Position numbers and translations under genes: made by a program | DNA from: Caballeronia catudaia | Lineage (GTDB): Bacteria > Pseudomonadota > Gammaproteobacteria > Burkholderiales > Burkholderiaceae | Direction of reading: 5' to 3' | Assembly: GCF_001544755.2 (NCBI RefSeq) | Contig: NZ_FCOF02000031.1 | Coordinates: forward strand, 1 to 64,000 | Length of the DNA: 64,000 bases | Shown: positions 60,601 through 64,000 of the stretch, piece after piece | Numbering within the stretch: the stretch's first letter is position 1 | How the letters are laid out: the number at the start of each line of letters is the position of its first letter | Notes under the pieces: model-generated | Database searches by the model: none | Seen by the model: only the letters and a program-made list of their open reading frames with translations | What the model was told of the DNA's origin: nothing

Positions 60601-60602
60601 GG

Positions 60603-61778
60603 TTAGCCGGTGATCTTGTGTGGTGCCCGATCCAGTGCCGGCCTGAGGTCGGCTGCGCGAATGGGCAGATGGCGCATGCGCACGCCGACGGCGGCGAAAA
60701 TCGCATTGCCGATGGCCGGCGCGACCACGGTCGTCGGCGGTTCGCCGAGTCCGACAGGCACCTCCGTGCTGTCCACGAACGCGATGTCCATGTCCGGCAC
60801 ATCTGCCATGCGCAGCGGTGTATAGGTGTCCAGATTCAAATCTCTCACATAGCCGTTCTCGAATCCGGTGCCTTCGTAAAGCGCCATGCTCAAGCCCCAC
60901 AACGCCGCGCCCTGCGCCTGCGCCATGGCGCCATCAGGATCGATGATGGAACCCGCGTCGATCTCCATCCACAGCTTTTGCACCGTGATGCGCCCGGTTG
61001 GCCGGTCTACCCCGACCTGCGCCACGCACGCGCACCACGTCGGCATCGCGCGCTCCTGCCCGAACGAACTGGCGAGGCCGAGACCGGTATCCGGCGGCAT
61101 TGCGCGTCCCCAGCCTGCGCGTGGCGCCACACGCCGGATGACGTTCGCCTGCCGCCGCGCGCCGCCGGTCGAACTCGGCGCGGCGCCGGCATTCCGGCCG
61201 GCGGCCGTCAGATGAGCAAGGCGAAAGGCCACGGGATCGGTCTTCTGCGCATGCGCGACCTCGTCCACGAACGACTCCAGCGCCCAGTTCGTCCAGCCGG
61301 GCGCGACCGCGCGCAGCCAGCCGGGACGAAAGCTCTTTTGGGCGAGATCGTTGTTGACCGCGCGGACCCGCAATGCGCCGACCTCGTACCAGTGATCCGC
61401 TCCCGAGATCGAGAATGGATCGTAGGGCGCACCGTTGGTGCCCTTCTGCATGTTGCCGGGAAAGACCGTCAGACTCGGCCAGCCCGCGACCGCGACGTGT
61501 TCCATTGCCACAGTCTTTCCGTCGTCGTTCCATCCGAGCCGCAGCCGTTGCAGGGTGGGCGAGCGCAGCGAGTCGAGCCGCGTGTCGTCTTCCCGCGTAA
61601 GAACCATCTTGAACGGCCGTCCCAGCGCCTTTGCCATCAGCGCGGCGGGGACGGCGTAGTCGCCGTTCAGTCTTCGACCAAAGCCGCCGCCGATCAGGTA
61701 CGTCCGCATGACGATGCGTTCGACCGGAACTCGAAGCGCTTTTGCGAGGACGGGCAGAATGAAGCCCTGCGCCTGGGA
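60603..61778 (-). pseudogene. Molybdopterin oxidoreductase large subunit (isoquinoline 1-oxidoreductase beta-like), 5'-truncated
   Basis: About 390 C-terminal codons of a protein normally over 700 long. Cofactor motif TYLIGGGFGRRLNGDYAVPA, SFRPGWLRAVAPGWTNWALE and the catalytic Glu in PVGLGEPPTTVVAPAIGNAI are intact, ending DRAPHKITG. The upstream coding (SQAQGFILPVLAKALRVPVE) stops near 61778, where an isochorismatase fragment on the other strand begins. No alpha (2Fe-2S) subunit gene is nearby. An ATG at 61709 could start a truncated product, but it would lack a large part of the enzyme. Confidence 0.85.
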
Positions 61779-61780
61779 TC

Positions 61781-61996
61781 ACGCATGTCATCCTGATCGG
61801 GCTACTGGCGAACACGTGCATCGAAGCGACCGGTCGATATGCACAGGAACTCGGTTATCACGTGACGCTAGTCAAGGACGCCACAGCCGCTTTCAAGCGC
61901 GAGATGATGCACTCGGCGCACGAATTGAACGGGCCCACTTTCGCGCACAGCATCGTCGATACGGCCCAACTCGTCTCGGCCTTGTCGAAGGCTTGA
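61781..61996 (+). pseudogene. Isochorismatase-family cysteine hydrolase, C-terminal fragment
   Basis: The frame THVILIGLLANTCIEATGRY, AQELGYHVTLVKDATAAFKR, EMMHSAHELNGPTFAHSIVD ends at a stop at 61996. LLANTCIEATGR holds the nucleophilic Cys of the family. The first two thirds of the protein are missing; the break joins it head to head with the molybdopterin oxidoreductase remnant. Confidence 0.82.
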
Positions 61997-62100
61997 TCGG
62001 TCTCTGACGGATGAGCGAAGGCATAGGCTGACGCTTATCCGAAACGCACACTCGAACTTTTTATATCAATTGCACTCGTCGGTCGGATCAGTGCATCGCG

Positions 62101-62457
62101 GTGACGCCCGTTAGCGCCGCGACGCTCGCAATCGCTGTTGCACTGCTTGCACCCGCCGCTCGGAACGAGTTCTACCTGATCGTCATCATGGTGCTGCTCG
62201 ACCTGGGGAACCGTGCCGGCTTCGTAGCCAACCAGGCCCGCATTTACGCGCTGCGCCCTGAAGCGCGTAACCGCCTAAATACAATCTTCATGGTGTCGTA
62301 CTACCTCGGTGGCGCTGCGCGTGCAGCGCTCGGCGGCTATGGGGCACGCCTCGACGACTGGATCGGACTCGCGGTGGTCGGCGCCGTGCTGTCGCTTGCT
62401 GCTGCGGTAGCCAGCGCGTACGCTGCGCATGCGGCTTCCGCGGACAGGCCGGCGTGA
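62101..62457 (+). pseudogene. MFS transporter, C-terminal fragment
   Basis: About 118 codons with three to four hydrophobic segments: IAVALLAPAARNEFYLIVIM, LDLGNRAGFVANQARIYALR, PEARNRLNTIFMVSYYLGGA. The motif QARIYALRPEARNRLNTIFM resembles the same region in the intact YnfM-like pump at 46.3 kb (REIYALHAASRNRLNALYM). The first eight or so helices are absent, so this is the end of a truncated paralogue. Confidence 0.8.
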
Positions 62458-62599
62458 CTACACGGTTCGCTGAAGCCGCCTCCTCTTGTCGAGTCTGGCT
62501 TACGACGCTGCAACGCACGCCCCAGTCGACGCGCGAGCGTGCACCCTTCCTAGACAGACAGGAAGTCATTGATTTTTAGCAATATTAATTTAGCGCCAG

Positions 62600-62666
62600 A
62601 AGGCAGAGCCTTGTCAGGACTGGAGCGCCCTAACTCGGAAATTGCATGGGAATCAAGGTTACCCCT
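62600..62666 (+). repeat. Degenerate dispersed repeat, copy 2
   Basis: Gap-free partner of 52467-52533; the best preserved blocks are GCCCTAAC, CGGAA and AAGG with ACCCC. The sequence after it reads on the minus strand as LARYRDRIVEVLGEARRQG, ending at a stop, which may be the end of the gene the repeat belongs to. Confidence 0.5.
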
Positions 62667-62945
62667 GGCGGCGAGCTTCGCCGAGCACCTCGACGATGCG
62701 ATCGCGGTAGCGAGCAAGGGTGCCGCGTGCGGGCTTGCGCTTCAAAGTGCGGCCGGTCAGGGAAGGCATAGGCGGATACTCGCTGGTGCGTCGATGAGAT
62801 TATGCTCACGCTGAGACCCGCGCCGGCAACCGCAAAAATAAATCAATTCTAAGCGTCGCACTGCTGTTCGTTCCTCGCCTGTTCATGGCCGCGGCGTTTT
62901 CGCGCTCACGCGCCTCAGCGCTGGCGAGAAGCTCTTTGACTAGAG

Positions 62946-63045
62946 GTGAGTTCACTGACGACGCGCTGTTTCTTGCACAACGGCTCGTCGAACTGGCCCG
63001 AGGAGACAGAGACGTTTGGTTTGCTCGCGCTGATGCCGTACGCGT
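62946..63045 (+). pseudogene. Possible scrap of an ECF (SigJ-like) sigma factor
   Basis: NWPEETETFGLLALMPYAWA with RRGAVGDCLPL recalls the DUF6596 part of SigJ-like factors (LPxEPEALGLLALMLLxxARRxAR). The stretch is short and the match imperfect, so this is tentative. Confidence 0.3.
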
Positions 63046-63483
63046 GGGCGCGTCGCGGAGCGGTTGGCGACTGTTTGCCGCTGTCGGCTCTATTTCTGTT
63101 GACGAAGGCTGTCCGGAAATGCGTGATCCCTCATCGCATTCTGCGGCGGGGCGATTGATCTCGACAACCTACTGCGCCCTTGCTCACCGCAAGGACACCA
63201 AGATGCTGCACGCTCGGCGGCAGGGACTTCTTCGGCAGCGCCGGGTTCGTGATCGAACCGCTGGTTGCGGCGCTGTCCATGGCGGGCCTGAACGTTTTTG
63301 CGCGCGCCCAGAAGGAGAAACCACAACGCGAGTACCGCCGCGCCGCGAGGCGCATGTCGGACTTGGCGAACATCAGCATTCGAGTAAGACTCGAGTAAGA
63401 ATGGGCGCCTAAAGTTAAGCGATAACTAAAGTTGCGGTCGCCGCTTCTGGAGAATCGCAAACAAATCGGACGGAGGATGAACC

Positions 63484-64000
63484 GTGACAAACCAGCCGGC
63501 GATGACCGATGTGCGCACGATTACTCCCGACGGCGGCCGGGTGCGTTGGCAGCCGCCTGCGAAGTGGCGACGGCGCCTCGTCGCGTCCTCGCTCTCCGCT
63601 GTTTCGGTGGAGCACTGTATCGCCGGTGCTTCGGAAGTTCCCAATTTGGAGGCAACGGGACCAATCCTCGCGATGTACCTACGGATTCCGACGGCACTCG
63701 AGCTTCGAATGGACGGCGGCGGATGGGCGTCCAAGCGGCTTCGAACGCCGTTGATCTACGTTCCGGCCGGGTTTTCATGTTCCAGCCGATGGACCGATAA
63801 GGCCGAGTGGCTGACTGTCCACTTCGAATCATCCTGGCTGGACCGTTCCGGTTTGCTGACGGAAAATCAACCCGTCTCGATCGGCCCTCGGTTCGACGTC
63901 AGTGACGAACTGCTCACCCAGATTGTCAGAAGTCTCCATGAGGACGCGCTGGCCGGGATGCCGATGGGCCCGCTTTACGCCGAATCGCTGGGGGCCGCCG
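63484..64000 (+). CDS. AraC-family transcriptional regulator, N-terminal part (runs off the window)
   Basis: A GTG at 63484 follows GGAGG at seven bases and opens a frame that continues to the window end, 172 codons. VEHCIAGASEVPNLEATGPI, LIYVPAGFSCSSRWTDKAEW and LTVHFESSWLDRSGLLTENQ form the cupin-like sensor domain of an AraC protein; FDVSDELLTQIVRSLHEDAL and MPMGPLYAESLGAA lead toward the DNA-binding domain, which lies beyond the end. An ATG seven bases earlier is out of frame. Upstream debris gives no hint of the target. Confidence 0.88.
   Translation, partial: MTNQPAMTDVRTITPDGGRVRWQPPAKWRRRLVASSLSAVSVEHCIAGASEVPNLEATGPILAMYLRIPTALELRMDGGGWASKRLRTPLIYVPAGFSCSSRWTDKAEWLTVHFESSWLDRSGLLTENQPVSIGPRFDVSDELLTQIVRSLHEDALAGMPMGPLYAESLGAA

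Larger units (their letters stand above)
62458..63483. other. About 1 kb of mostly unidentified debris
   Basis: Contains the second copy of the dispersed repeat and a possible sigma-factor scrap (both listed). A frame at 63180-63398 ends GLNVFARAQKEKPQREYRRA but matches nothing I know. The bases just before 63484 include the GGAGG ribosome site of the AraC gene. Confidence 0.4.

Overview
The window looks like a high-GC beta-proteobacterial replicon, most likely Burkholderia sensu lato (Burkholderia, Paraburkholderia or Caballeronia). The grounds are a Burkholderia-type trimeric porin, a DUF4148 protein, many LysR regulators, NodT-type efflux proteins, and dense acyl-CoA and aromatic catabolism. 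No rRNA, tRNA or CRISPR array was seen. The density of broken genes is unusual. I recognise remnants of aroQ, two LysR/kinase pieces, dnaE2, atpA, an IS6 and an IS5 transposase, maoC, a UvrD-type helicase, a MarR gene, an OprM-like gene, a DsbA-family gene, an enolase-superfamily gene, dctA, a molybdopterin oxidoreductase, an isochorismatase and an MFS gene. This suggests an accessory replicon or a genome in active decay.

Layout. 0-6.6 kb: a porin with its terminator, a zinc-motif hypothetical, then a graveyard of fragments around a RelB/ParE-like pair. 6.7-15.4 kb: a heavy-metal-type two-component system converging on a complete tripartite RND efflux operon, then a DUF4148 protein. 15.4-18.1 kb: IS6 debris, an exported-looking chloroperoxidase-type hydrolase and a frameshifted MaoC hydratase. 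18.2-32.7 kb: a long minus-strand operon encoding a full beta-oxidation set, its electron-transfer chain (EtfAB and ETF-QO), a class III CoA-transferase, a nitronate-monooxygenase-like flavoprotein and an acetate permease (ActP/YjcH). The gene set resembles the pim dicarboxylate operon of Rhodopseudomonas.

32.8-39.5 kb: a segment flanked by two diverged direct copies of the lysR-end/promoter/fadB-start region. Inside are a broken helicase, a TetR-controlled SDR/crotonase/flavoprotein cassette, another crotonase, and MarR and OprM remnants. 39.5-47.5 kb: three LysR regulators, a MerR-MFS pair, a frameshifted DsbA-family isomerase and a second MFS pump. 47.5-49.1 kb: an IS5 scrap and a TumE/TumA-type toxin-antitoxin pair. 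49.4-56.2 kb: an aromatic-acid permease plus extradiol dioxygenase, then a tautomerase/MHS-permease/SDR operon divergent from a MarR gene, with three matching operator-like sites. 56.2-64 kb: a thioesterase plus HisD-like alcohol dehydrogenase divergent from a LacI regulator, a dctA pseudogene whose middle is inverted, several gene ends, and the start of an AraC regulator running off the window.

The most unusual items are the inverted segment inside dctA, the duplicated promoter with paired AACT-N5-TTGACG boxes, and the self-contained dicarboxylate-type beta-oxidation operon. All similarity statements rest on recognising protein motifs by eye; no database search was run.
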